Part shown: in pieces, positions 28,838-38,394 of the stretch
Layout: each line of letters opens with the position of its first letter
How positions within the stretch are numbered: the stretch's first letter is position 1
Assembly (NCBI RefSeq): GCF_047663525.1
Contig: NC_092594.1
Location: 39,808,001-39,872,000 of the forward strand
From: Anas platyrhynchos
Taxonomy: Eukaryota > Chordata > Aves > Anseriformes > Anatidae
Length of the DNA stretch: 64,000 nucleotides
Direction of reading: 5' to 3'
The notes under the pieces: model-generated
Databases searched by the model: none
What the model was told of the DNA's origin: nothing
The model's input: the letters and a program-made list of their open reading frames with translations, nothing else
Made by a program: the position numbers and the translations under genes

Positions 28838-31344
28838 ATGTAACGCTATTGGACTCTAAACCCACCAGGGTAGGAACAGGAGTTATGGGACCAGTTATTG
28901 TTAATGGTGATCCTGTAGGAGCTTTATTGATCGGAAGATCGTCTGCTACCTTGAATGGATTACAAATATTGGTTGGACTTATAGATAAAGACTATTGTGG
29001 GGAAATACAGATTATAGTTTCTGCAATGTTTCCTCCAATGCATGTGCTGCGGAATACAAAGATAGCTCAATTAATTCCGTTGCCACACCTTGCAGCATCT
29101 CTACCACCGATGGTCAATAAGGACCAAGGACTCGGAGCATTTGGCTCCGCAGGAAAAATAGCGTTATTAACGCTTGGCATGCAGCAGAGACCACGACAAA
29201 AAATCACAGTATGTTTAAAGGATGAGAAACTGCAAATTGAGGCATTGTTGGACACTGGCGCAGATGTGACAATAATCATTGCGCAAAGTTGGCCACCGCA
29301 TTGGCCTACATTCGAATCAAGTCTACAACAGAAAAATGACTTAACACTGACCTTAAAACAAATGGGACTCGTACTTGCACCGGAAAAGGTTCAGGAGACA
29401 AGTCCCTGGAAGTTTTTGGGTTGGAAAATTACAGATTCCACCATTCAGCCTCAAAAACTTACAATCCAATCAGATATCAAAACTCTTAATGATGCTCAAA
29501 AACTGCTGGGAGATTTACAATGGATCAGGCCAGTAGTCGGGATTCCGAATGAACTGTTAAATCCCCTTCGGCCGTTATTAAAAGGAACTGATCCTGCTTC
29601 AAAAGTGACACTATCAGAAAAACAACAAGAAATACTACAACAAATCGCATCTTTGATCACAACGAGTGTCACGCATCGACGTATATCTGACAAGCCACTC
29701 GATCTTACCATTCTATGTGGCTCAAAATGCCTGATGGGTGCCATAACACAGCAAAAAATAAAAACGGGGGAGAAGGGAGAAGAAACTGTGGTATTAGAAT
29801 GGATAGCTCCTCCGTTACAACCTCGACGAACAATTCAAGAAAAAATTGCAACATTAGCAGAATTAGTAAAGAAGGGGAGGAATCGAATATTGCAAGTGGA
29901 TGGGGTTCCTCCAAATATTATCTGGTTACCCATGAAGCCAGGCGATTTGGAATGGTATATACAAAACTCTGAAGAGTTACAAGCTGCACTACTACAGGAT
30001 GGCGCTACTATAGTAGCAAAAACCTTACAATCAACTTCTCTGACATGGATGGAAAACCAGGGATGGATAACTAAGCCAAAACGATCGTCTATCCCACTTA
30101 AGAATGCAGTGACAGTTTTCACTGACGCAGGAAAACGTTCTCGAACTGCTGCAGTGACTTGGAAGGAAGAGCATGGTTGGAAACATCAAATTTTACAAGC
30201 CCAAGATAAAGACTCATTACAGACACTAGAACTTCTTGCAGTAGTATGGGCATTTATAAAATGGAGAGATGTTCCGTTAAACGTGGTATCCGATTCCTTA
30301 TATGTAGTAGGCATAGCAAATCGTATAGAAGACTCAGCCTTAAGAGACTTAAAAAATGAACGGCTGTCAGAATTAATAATCAGTCTACAGATCGCCATAG
30401 CTCAAAGAAGTGAACCGTATGCAGTAATACACATAAGGAGTCATCAGTGGGAAGAAGGCCTGGGAGAAGGCAACGCTCGAGCGGACCGACTAGTCGCCGC
30501 AACAGCCACTGAAGCACCACTGTCACCCTTTTGCAGAGCTCGGGAGGCTCATGCTATTTTTCACCAGAACGCTAAAGGACTTGCGCGGGCTTACAAACTG
30601 TCTAGAGCTGATGCGCAGGCGATAGTAAAAGCTTGCCCAACGTGTAGTCATTACAATTCGGGTGTGGGAATCGGAATCGGAACAAACCCGAGAGGGATTA
30701 AAACCAACGAAGTGTGGCAAATGGACGTCACTCATGTCACAGCATTTGGCGGATTGAGATACCTGCATGTAACGATAGACACTTATAGTCACATGATTTG
30801 GGCTACACCGCAGCCTGGGGAAAAAGTTCGGGATGTACGACGTCATCTTGCCAGTTGTTTTGCAGTAATGGGAGTACCACAAACCATAAAGACAGATAAT
30901 GGTCCAGCCCATGTTAGTGGGCCACTTAAGCGATGTATGGAACTGTGGGACATTAAGCATGTAACTGGTATCCCACATTCACCAACTGGTCAAGCTATAG
31001 TAGAAAAAGCTAATGGAACAGTTAAGCAGTATTTGGAAAAGTTTAAAGACATTACAGATATTAGAGAGAGGGTGGATAAAACCTTATTTGTTCTCAATCA
31101 TTTGTGTGTATTTGGAGATGATGAGGAACCACCCGCGACACGTCATTACATTAAGTCTGAAAATGATAATAAATGTATTATGAGAGTACTGTACCGAGAT
31201 ATGAAAACGGGACAATGGCTGGGGCCTGCTGATGTGAATTATATGGGGCGAGGTTATGTGTGTATCTCTTCCCCTACAGGGCCAACCTGGGTTCCTAGTC
31301 GATGTGTTAAACCAGCCAGAAGAAAAGTCATCAAGTACGAATAA
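28816..31344 (+). CDS. pol: dUTPase-pro-pol frame with the RT core deleted
   Basis: The frame is open upstream to the slip site at 28,699, so it is normally entered by frameshift and the first residue listed (TTG codon) is not a start. It runs 842 codons: dUTPase-like domain 1-95; protease start with active site DTGAD at 146-150; then, at about 165-175, a jump straight into the RT thumb (LAPEKVQETSPWKFLGWKI). The second half of protease and the whole RT fingers and palm, including YxDD, are missing, yet the frame is kept. RNase H has all four acidic residues (D437, E472, D493, D557). Integrase has H579, H583, C607, C610 and the D637, D694, E730 triad with 35 residues between the last two. The product would be a fusion with no polymerase. 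Confidence 0.9.
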   Translation: MDLATAVDVTLLDSKPTRVGTGVMGPVIVNGDPVGALLIGRSSATLNGLQILVGLIDKDYCGEIQIIVSAMFPPMHVLRNTKIAQLIPLPHLAASLPPMVNKDQGLGAFGSAGKIALLTLGMQQRPRQKITVCLKDEKLQIEALLDTGADVTIIIAQSWPPHWPTFESSLQQKNDLTLTLKQMGLVLAPEKVQETSPWKFLGWKITDSTIQPQKLTIQSDIKTLNDAQKLLGDLQWIRPVVGIPNELLNPLRPLLKGTDPASKVTLSEKQQEILQQIASLITTSVTHRRISDKPLDLTILCGSKCLMGAITQQKIKTGEKGEETVVLEWIAPPLQPRRTIQEKIATLAELVKKGRNRILQVDGVPPNIIWLPMKPGDLEWYIQNSEELQAALLQDGATIVAKTLQSTSLTWMENQGWITKPKRSSIPLKNAVTVFTDAGKRSRTAAVTWKEEHGWKHQILQAQDKDSLQTLELLAVVWAFIKWRDVPLNVVSDSLYVVGIANRIEDSALRDLKNERLSELIISLQIAIAQRSEPYAVIHIRSHQWEEGLGEGNARADRLVAATATEAPLSPFCRAREAHAIFHQNAKGLARAYKLSRADAQAIVKACPTCSHYNSGVGIGIGTNPRGIKTNEVWQMDVTHVTAFGGLRYLHVTIDTYSHMIWATPQPGEKVRDVRRHLASCFAVMGVPQTIKTDNGPAHVSGPLKRCMELWDIKHVTGIPHSPTGQAIVEKANGTVKQYLEKFKDITDIRERVDKTLFVLNHLCVFGDDEEPPATRHYIKSENDNKCIMRVLYRDMKTGQWLGPADVNYMGRGYVCISSPTGPTWVPSRCVKPARRKVIKYE

Positions 31345-31722
31345 CAGCAACCATGGCTGATCTAACAGCACAAGGGATTCTGGTTGCGTTATCTTTGACA
31401 ATGACGGACGTAATAGTGCCATCCTAAGCAAAATCGATCCTCAAACCAGTATGTGGGTCACTTGGGCAAATTAAACCAGACAAAGTTCATTTTGCCTATT
31501 CCTCGCTTCTGCGTCTGATCCTTTCGTTGATGAGTTGATTATGTTTGAAATGGTTAAGGGATCATACGCAAAAAATTGTAGTAAAAGATAGTTGGTTCGA
31601 AGGTTGGTTTACATCTGTTTTTGGGAACATGGGTGGATGGTTTTTTCTTTGTCAAAGAGGAACTTCGTTTTCTACTTATAGTTATATTGATTATAGTTGC
31701 TGCAAAATAAAAACGGGGGAAT
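31345..31722 (+). pseudogene. env remnant of beta-like ERV
   Basis: Only two ends of env remain. Near 31,352 is a short frame that looks like an env start, followed by SU-like wording around 31,440-31,475. From about 31,545 the frame reads WFEGWFTSVFGNMGGWFF, like the C-terminal part of a transmembrane subunit, running to the 3' LTR. Almost all of env is deleted. The purine-rich AAAACGGGGGAATT before the LTR serves as polypurine tract. Confidence 0.75.
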
Positions 31723-31961
31723 TGTGGAGGAATCGTTAAGTGAGGCAGGACATGTGAATGTTGAGCAGTTGGGAGACAATGGGCTGGTGAAGCACCGTAC
31801 TCAACTCACATGAGCCTTGGCACGTATGCAGCTGGCTGAGAGCCAATCAGGCTCAAGGACACGATGCCCTTGGGCCATCGGGAAAGTCCCTAAGGTGGGA
31901 CAGGTAGCCAAAAGAAGGAGGACCAGACTGAAGCGTCTGGGTCTTCATTCCGTCGGCAACA
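31723..31961 (+). repeat. 3' LTR of beta-like ERV
   Basis: 239 bp, identical to the 5' LTR except for two substitutions. It is followed directly by the target duplication ACTTTT and the continuation of the array unit (TCTTGTGCCTTG). Confidence 0.95.
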
Positions 31962-31967
31962 ACTTTT

Positions 31968-33370
31968 TCTTGTGCCTTGTGTTGTGTGTTTTGTTTGTAG
32001 TGTTTGTGGCGTGCCTGTGTGTGTGTACGTGTTTGGTCTGGAGCTGTCCTGCCTGGCAGTTAGTGATGACAGGTAACGTGGCAGTGCATGGGTGTACTAA
32101 TACATTGTCTGGACTGTTTTGGTAAAGATATCCAGTCTGCCTCTGGGCACGTACTGAAGGGCAGCTGGCACAGTCATCTCTGTGGTGTTTGGCAGACTGG
32201 AGGGGGGAGAGTTGAGCTGCTTGCGAGCAACTGCTCGCATAGCACTTGAACGGTGTGCTTGAGGAGGTCTGTCGAATCTTGAAAGCTTACAGATATGGGG
32301 TTTTGAATTTTTTATTTTTATTTCTTTCCTGTCCCCAGTAGAGCGTAAACCTTTGGAGGAACCTGTCACAGGAAAGAGCTCCTTCTGGAACTGTTCAGCA
32401 CTCGGGAGGCAACTGGGTGACTGGCTTGATCTACTTCTGAGGTGCTGAGGCAAGGAGGCTGCTGTTTTGAAACGATAGTATTGTAAATGGGGTCCCTTTT
32501 GTGTTGTTGAGGGATGGGTGCTAATGCTGGCAGCTGAATGATTGATTCTCTTGTGCCTGTTTTCATTTGTTAAAGCTGAAACACAGTGTACGACACGGGA
32601 CTTGACGACCAGAGCTGCTTTTGGCAAGGTGAGTGATGAACAGATATAGAAGGTAATTTAGGGGTGCAGTTGTCACTGCAGTTACTGAACTACACAAAGT
32701 ACAGTAAAAATCCTGTTTATATTTCAGGGGTGTTGTAGCTGGCCTAAGAGAGCAGATGGAAGCATCTGCCTCGAGGGGAGGGGAGGGCAGGGCACGGAGG
32801 TAAGGCAGCAGCTGAGAGTAACTGTCCCAGCTGTGCTGTGGCTTTGGATGCTGCTTCAGCCTATGCTTTTCTTTTTGTTTCACATTTGTCTCACACAGGC
32901 TGAGTGGGGCCAAGCTGCACTCTGAAGAGCAGCACGAGAAGGGCGGGCTGGTTGTGAGCTGGATCGGAGCAGAACTGCCAAGTAGCACGAGGTGAGTGCG
33001 AAGGGTATCCATCTTGCTTTACAGGTGCCATGGCAGGCTCTCTAGAGAAGTGGTTGAGGATTGGAGAAGAGGTTGCAGATGATCAAGGAGCGACACGTGC
33101 AGGGATGGCTTGAAAAGGGTATGGCTGCTTTCTCTTCTGTTTATCAGGTGTCCCAGGCAATGTGGGCTGTGGTGTTAGTCTTTAGAATCGGAACAAAGCA
33201 GGTGCTGAAATGCTGCGTCTGTTTGTTTTTTTGTGTTGGGGTTGCACCTTGGTGAGTGTAGGGATGGGTTTTAAGTGGGTGCAGCGGAGGGCCTGGCCCC
33301 AGTGTCCTGTAGTGTGTTTTGACCCATCAGCATAGCCTTTTGGTTCTCAGGTAGTGTCGCGTTAAAGGGG
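31968..33370 (+). repeat. Array unit segment with exon-like parts, copy 1
   Basis: Matches 45,072-46,480 and 58,176-59,584. It includes paralogs of parts found elsewhere in the same unit; for example GGAACTGTTCAGC..GACTGGCTTGATCTACTTCT resembles 38,630-38,700 and 38,840-38,900. Several donor and acceptor consensus sites occur (see 32,899). No protein domain is found. Confidence 0.75.
32899..32991 (+). ncRNA. Candidate internal exon of array transcript, copy 1
   Basis: The acceptor TTGTCTCACACAG and donor CACGAG/GTGAGTGCG bound 93 nt. It has the best-looking splice sites in the unit. Copies lie at 46,008-46,100 and 59,112-59,204 with the same sites. Coding potential is not supported. Exon status is inferred. 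Confidence 0.4.
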
Positions 33371-34320
33371 TGTAGCTGATTAACCGTTACGGGCCCGGTT
33401 GGATTCAGAGTACTGAACCAGTCGGACATTCACCAAAACTGGGGGTCCGTTCGGACATTCACCAAAAACGTAATAACCGCCTGGGGGTCCGCTCAGACAT
33501 TCACCAAAAACGTATTAACCACCTGGGGGTCCGTTCAGACATTCACCAACAATGCATTAACCGTCTGGGGGTCTGGTTAGATTCAGAACACTGAACTATC
33601 ACGGATAACCACCCTCACCCTAGTTGCATTAATGAGAGCTATCACAATGCAATCAAGTATGGTTTATTACAGCAACAGGTAATCAGGTTCTTTTGGATTG
33701 CCGGTGATAGTGACTATCTGCAAAAGCAAGCTAGTATGCATGAAATACACAGGTGTTATAGGTGTTACAGGTGTTACAGGTGCGCAGCCTAGAAATAAAC
33801 GCGTTAAAAGGATCAAAGACTCTATGGAGATTTATAAGCAAATATTCAGATCTCACCCAAAGGCGTCCCAATGGGGGGGCAAGAGAGGCTCAGCCCGTCG
33901 ACTGATCCCAGGAGTCAGGAGGTCCTAAGGATGTTGTATGTCCTCGGGATGGTATCTCCCCTGACGATGGTATCTTCCCTAACATCCCCTCTCTCTTGGG
34001 CCAATTTATATTATTTTCTATCTTTTAGGTGGAGCTTGAGTGGCTCTAGTCAAGCATATCTTAGTTATGATTGGTGTAAAGTTTTCCCGTCTCCGTTTAA
34101 AGTAATAGGCTCCGAGAAATTCAGAGCGCATGCTCAGTGAGGGGTGGTCGCACCTTGGAGGCGGGTAGCTTTTGGGATGGAGGTGTGTTTTGGTATTATA
34201 ATGATATTATAATGAGCAAAAAGTACACTAGGGTACAGCATTTGTCAAAACATGACAGGTCTTTGGCTTAGGGTGGCAAAAAGTGCAGCTTTGTGCACAA
34301 GAACAATCGAGGCCCCACCT
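33371..34320 (-). mobile_element. Probable solo LTR, minus strand (copy 1)
   Basis: Read on the minus strand the segment has LTR traits: a promoter-like left half, CTTATAAATC near 33,830, an AATAAA word (in CTGTAATAAACC) near 33,665, and a TG..CA-type frame. It contains the 42-bp tandem repeat near its 3' end. I could not fix the ends or find a target duplication, so the boundaries are estimates. Copies are at about 46,480-47,429 and 59,584-60,533. Confidence 0.5.
33422..33580 (+). repeat. 42-bp tandem repeat, ~3.5 units (copy 1)
   Basis: GGGGGTCCGTTCGG-type words at 33,441, 33,483, 33,525 and 33,567, exactly 42 bp apart, each followed by ACATTCACCAA and an AACGTATTAACC-like end. Also present at 46,531-46,689 and 59,635-59,793. 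Confidence 0.9.
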
Positions 34321-34627
34321 GATTACAGAGCCTAGCCGTGGTGTCTCCACTCCACTCTACACTCCGTGGTGTTCCTTAGAGCTAGCACACCAAGTTTCCC
34401 CAGCGCGATAGCATCTAAGGTTGGGAGCCTAGGGAATGCTCAGATAATGCAGTTATGCCCTACCCTGAAAGCCTCTTCAATGCTGTACCTTTTCCTTAAA
34501 AGTATGAATGTTAGTTTTATTTTCCTAGTTACTTCAGGCATTTACACCACAGGTAGCTTACTGAAGTAAGTGATTTTGCCTGCAAGTGGAATGGATTTTT
34601 TTTTTTTTTTTTTTTGGTGTGCAATCA
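34321..34627. other. Unassigned unit spacer with T-run
   Basis: No gene or element is recognised. A long T-run (34,597-34,616) lies just left of the ERV; its length differs between unit copies. Confidence 0.45.
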
Positions 34628-34633
34628 GTTCTG

Positions 34634-36761
34634 TGTTGCCTTCAGGGGGCAGTGGCGACCTGGTTCAGGAACGGCACGGCGACCAACCCCAGGCCGCTCG
34701 GTCCATCGGCTCACAGACACCAATGTGGTGGATGGCAAATGGCATTTATTGTCGAGTCACATGGGCTTATATACCCGAGGCCCATAGCGTCACTTCCGCT
34801 TGCTTACATCACAGACCACACGCTACTGTCCATCAAGGGAGGGGCTCCACCTTTCCGTACATCGTGACATCTTCCGGCCGCCAGACCCTAACTACCCACA
34901 TTTCCCCCCTCCCTATGCACAACCAAATTAGCTAAAATATAACAATCTTAAGACGTAGACATCATAACTTAACTAAAAAACATAAGGCACAATAACCAGG
35001 AGAAAACTAAGAGGTAACTGGTAACGCTGAGTAAATGCACTCTTAAAGTAGTTGTTGGTGTTCTACCAACATAATGTTAACTTTCTCTAACCAACTTTTA
35101 ACAAACAACACAAGCATATTTAGTATACAAGGTCCAAAGATAAGATCACACAAACGCATTGTAGCCCCCCACCCACGGAGGCCGCTTCGCTGGTGTCTGG
35201 ATTCTGCCAGTGTGGAACTCTCAGGCTTAGACAGGACGCTTGCTGACTTATTGTCTTCTCATGTCGCCGGGGTATACAGATTACGGGGGTGCCCGATGAT
35301 CCGTTCCTGTGAACAGAAACTCAGTTTTCATTAGTTTTGTTCTGAAGTTGGGGCGTCGGCTGTTTGGAGCTTCTCTGGCTGCACGAGTTGCCATACCTTC
35401 GTGGGCCCTCAGGCCCTGGACTTGCGCCTGGGGGGTGATCACTGTTGGGTCCGTACCCATTAGCCGCTGCAGGCTAGAGCCATGCAGTGTGTGATCCGTC
35501 CCAGTTACTTGGGCCAGTTGTCTCATACAGTTGTCCCCCCATTCTCGTTTAAAAATGATCATCCCACCCCCGTCAAAGATCAGTCTACAAGTTTGTGTTA
35601 TATCAAACGGGAGCATGTCGTCTCCCCTGAAAACACCATCTATGAGGGTGGAGACCATTGCAGAATGAAGCCCTTTATCCACAATGGCTTTAACAATCGC
35701 TTGTACATCCTTAGGGTTTGTTGGTGAGTGAACCCTCTGCCCCCCGTCTGTCACCCAGACCAGGAACGCTAGCATGGCCGATAGAGCCAAGATGGTGCAC
35801 GCAATCTTAATTTTCCTCCAATCTGTGAGAGGAATTTCTCTGCCTCGCGGTGCAGCTTTATTTCGGATGGGGATATTTTGGCTATCTGTCCCCATTTCCT
35901 CCTCCGAATTTGAATCGGTATGTGATCCGGAGTCAGAGCTTGACTGACTGCTCACCTCCGAGTTCCGGTACCCTCCCATCGAGTTCCGGCCCCGCCCCCC
36001 ACCCCTGCGGGCGGGCCGCTCTCTGCCTCGTGGCTCGCCCCGCCGCCATCTCAGCGAGGCGTTTGCGCCACAGGAGCGTTTTCTCGGATGGCCGTTCCGA
36101 TCGGCTCTCTGCCCCTCTCTCACGCTTCTACCTCCTCCCTGGTCGTCCCCGCAACCGTTCTCTTTCTCGCATTTCCACGTGTTAGTAAAACCTAACATTT
36201 CATCCCCGTTCCCGCCGGAGGCTTCTTCACCCAACTCTTCGTCTTCTAGTTCAGCACCGTACTGGGGCGCACATGGCCGTGGTCTCTCCCAGATTTCCCC
36301 AGGCTCTGGTTCCCCACCGGCACACCTGGCTTCCTCAGCCGAGCCACCCCACAGCTTCCACAACTTTGATACGACCTTCACAAGGGTTTCCATCTTCCTT
36401 GTTGGTCCGGGAGCGACCTCCCCGCCGGGCTGGTCCCGCCGCTCCGGCTGCCGTTCACCCGAATCCAGGAGTTTTCCTGGGTTTCGGCAGTACTTGTTGC
36501 CTTCAGGGGGCAGTGGCGACCTGGTTCAGGAACGGCACGGCGACCAACCCCAGGCCGCTTGGTCCATCGGCTCACAGACACCAATGTGGTGGATGGCAAA
36601 TGGCATTTATTGTTGAGTCACATGGGCTTATATACCCGAGGCCCATAGTGTCACTTCCGCTTGCTTACATCACAGACCACACACTGCTGTCCGTCAAGGG
36701 AGGGGCTCCACCTTTCCGTACATTGCGACATCTTCCGGCCACCAGACCCTAACTACCCACA
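34634..36761 (-). mobile_element. Non-autonomous ERV, copy 1
   Basis: A 2,128-bp element on the minus strand. LTRs of 267 bp lie at 36,495-36,761 (5') and 34,634-34,900 (3'); read on minus they start TGTGGGTAG, contain TATATAAG and AATAAA, and end GGCAACA. The 6-bp target duplication GTTCTG is at 34,628-34,633 and 36,762-36,767. After the 5' LTR the minus strand reads ACTGCCGAAACCCAGGAAA, like a tRNA-Phe primer site. A purine tract AGGGAGGGGGGAAA precedes the 3' LTR. The body holds only a gag-like frame; there is no pro, pol or env. The LTRs differ at about nine positions (about 3.4%), so it is older than the ERV at 26,439. It is present in all three units. Confidence 0.92.
35281..36393 (-). 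CDS. gag: gag-like frame of non-autonomous ERV, copy 1
   Basis: 370 codons, open. Residues 1-135 are acidic then arginine-rich; 136-170 are serine/acidic (SQSSSDSGSHTDSNSEEE). A hydrophobic segment, CTILALSAMLAFLVWV, lies at about 199-214 after the basic KIKI. Residues about 226-330 resemble the N-terminal capsid domain of retroviral Gag: DDMLPFDITQTCRLIFDGGG, FKREWGDNC, LHGSSLQRLMGTDP. There is no major homology region or zinc knuckle, so it stops short of a full capsid. A membrane-spanning-type segment inside Gag is unusual. The same frame is open in copies 2 and 3. Confidence 0.82.
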   Translation of the reverse strand: METLVKVVSKLWKLWGGSAEEARCAGGEPEPGEIWERPRPCAPQYGAELEDEELGEEASGGNGDEMLGFTNTWKCEKENGCGDDQGGGRSVREGQRADRNGHPRKRSCGANASLRWRRGEPRGRERPARRGGGRGRNSMGGYRNSEVSSQSSSDSGSHTDSNSEEEMGTDSQNIPIRNKAAPRGREIPLTDWRKIKIACTILALSAMLAFLVWVTDGGQRVHSPTNPKDVQAIVKAIVDKGLHSAMVSTLIDGVFRGDDMLPFDITQTCRLIFDGGGMIIFKREWGDNCMRQLAQVTGTDHTLHGSSLQRLMGTDPTVITPQAQVQGLRAHEGMATRAAREAPNSRRPNFRTKLMKTEFLFTGTDHRAPP

Positions 36762-36767
36762 GTTCTG

Positions 36768-38296
36768 CTCCTAGATTTTTCTTTTTATGTAAATAAAAGA
36801 TCGAGCTAATTCCAGATGGAAAAAAAAATCAGTTACTTTCTTGGTCAGTTTGTCCTTTTAATATTCAAAGCTGCAGCAAAAGCATGGGGATTTTTGTTTC
36901 TAGAAACACCCTAGCTCTCCTGTCTGCACTCTGCATGCTGTTGAGCTAAGCCATATAAATGAATAAAGAAACCACAGCTACTGCTCCTTTCTGATTTTTT
37001 TTTTTTTTTTTTTTTTTTGTGCTTTCCCCCTTGCACTTTCCCAGGTGATTGGCTTCAGGTTCCAGGTGGGACCTAGTGGTAACTGAGTTGCAGGTATTCC
37101 ATGACAGAGCTCATTCTGCCTGGGCTGCTTTTTGGGGTAAGCGCTTTGTTTTTCCTTCAGTCAGTTGCAGGGTTCTTTAGGTGGGTCAGAGTCTATGGAC
37201 TGATGCGTTTTCCAGTAGAAACCGGTACGCATATCTTTTTGAGTTGGTAACTGGTAGGATCTGTCACTGTAAAGCAATCTAGTAGTAGGTGCCTGTATTG
37301 CACGCAGCTCTTCCTCAGGTGAGTAGTTGTTATGGCAGTTTTACGGATGGTATGGTGATGTTACTTTGTGTGTTTGCTTTGTGGTTCTGGGTCCCTTCTG
37401 ATTTTTGCCGAATTACGGGGCTTTCTGTGAGTCTTTGCCTGTATGTCAAATATTATCAAAGTTACAACCTTGCTGTTAAAGTGATGGAGCAGGGTTTAGT
37501 TGAAATGTATCATGGAAGCTCCCTGTGTGAGCATGTGTCTGAAAATGGCAGCAGTGGGCACGTAAGGGGTAGTCTGTTTCAAGTTTAGGGACAGTTTGTT
37601 ATATTTCTGGAGCTTTTGCCTGTGTGTTTTCTGTCTGTCGAGTCTTTAGACCATAAAGCCTTCTAGGCTTTATGTCCTTGAATTTACGTATTAGAAGTAC
37701 GTTTATGAGGGGTTGCCAGGTACGTTGTTTTTGGGAAACCGTGGGGTATGGTTCCTTGAGTGCATAAGTGCAGTAGTGCCAAGAGAGTGAGCAGGGCCAC
37801 CTTCTTCATCTCTGCAGAATAAGTCTGTTCGGGCACACTTCTCAGGTAAATGTAGTGAGCAGATGAGGTAAAGGAGCTGGGAACAGAGAGGTATTGCACC
37901 GTAGCATGTTGCATCAGTAGTAGTCAGCGTTGCGGAGGAGGTGGGTGTCAGGGCTGGCGTGCTAGTGAATGCTGGTTCTCTGTTTTTGCAAGTGATGATG
38001 AACCTGTTTGACGTAATTCCATTTGAAAAAGTTCCAGTTACTGGCCTGGTCGTGTCGTCCTTTCAATGTTAAAAGCTGCAGCAAAAGCATGGGGATTGTT
38101 GCTTCTAGAAACACCACAGGTCACCTGTCTGCTCTCTGCATGTTTTTCAAGTAAAGCAGATCTTAAAAAAAAACAAAAACAAAAAACAAAACAAAACAAA
38201 CAAACAAACAAAGAAAGAAAGAAAATAATAAAAAACTGCTGCTGCTGCTCCTGCTTTCTTTCTACTTCCTTGTGCTTTGCCCCTCCCCTTTTCCAG
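36768..38296 (+). repeat. Array unit segment with degenerate module c, copy 1
   Basis: Contains ATGTAAATAAAAG near 36,787, a degenerate promoter-like module near 37,044-37,135 (GTGATTGG kept, GC box and TATA lost, donor GGGGTAAGCG), an exon-like donor CTCAGGTGAGTAG near 37,317, and a further paralog of the TTGCTTCTAGAAACACC segment near 38,098. No protein gene is seen. Confidence 0.65.
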
Positions 38297-38394
38297 GTGA
38301 TTGGGTTTGGGTGCTGGGCGGGGCTGAATGCTATATGAGCCCCAGGCATGCTATCAGAGAGCTCCTTCTGCCTGGGCTGCTCCTTGGGGTAAGT
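38297..38394 (+). promoter_or_regulatory. Promoter-like module b' (copy 1)
   Basis: GTGATTGGG, GCTGGGCGGGGCTG, CTATATGAGC and donor GGGGTAAGTG (GT at 38,389) in the same order and spacing as at 24,401. A (CAAA)n-type simple repeat at 38,166-38,230 lies just upstream. Confidence 0.5.

Larger units (their letters stand above)
26439..31961 (+). mobile_element. Young betaretrovirus-like ERV, in copy 1 only
   Basis: A 5.5 kb element with two 239-bp LTRs, a tRNA-Lys primer site, gag, a pro-pol frame with a large internal deletion, and an env remnant. The 6-bp target duplication ACTTTT is at 26,433-26,438 and 31,962-31,967. The same site is uninterrupted in copies 2 (45,061-45,080 region) and 3, which gives the exact pre-insertion sequence. 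The two LTRs differ at 2 of 239 positions, so it is recent, yet it is defective in protease, polymerase and env. Confidence 0.96.

Noticed and set aside
33422-33580. CRISPR-like array
   Set aside because: Direct 42-bp tandem repeat without spacers, in bird nuclear DNA.
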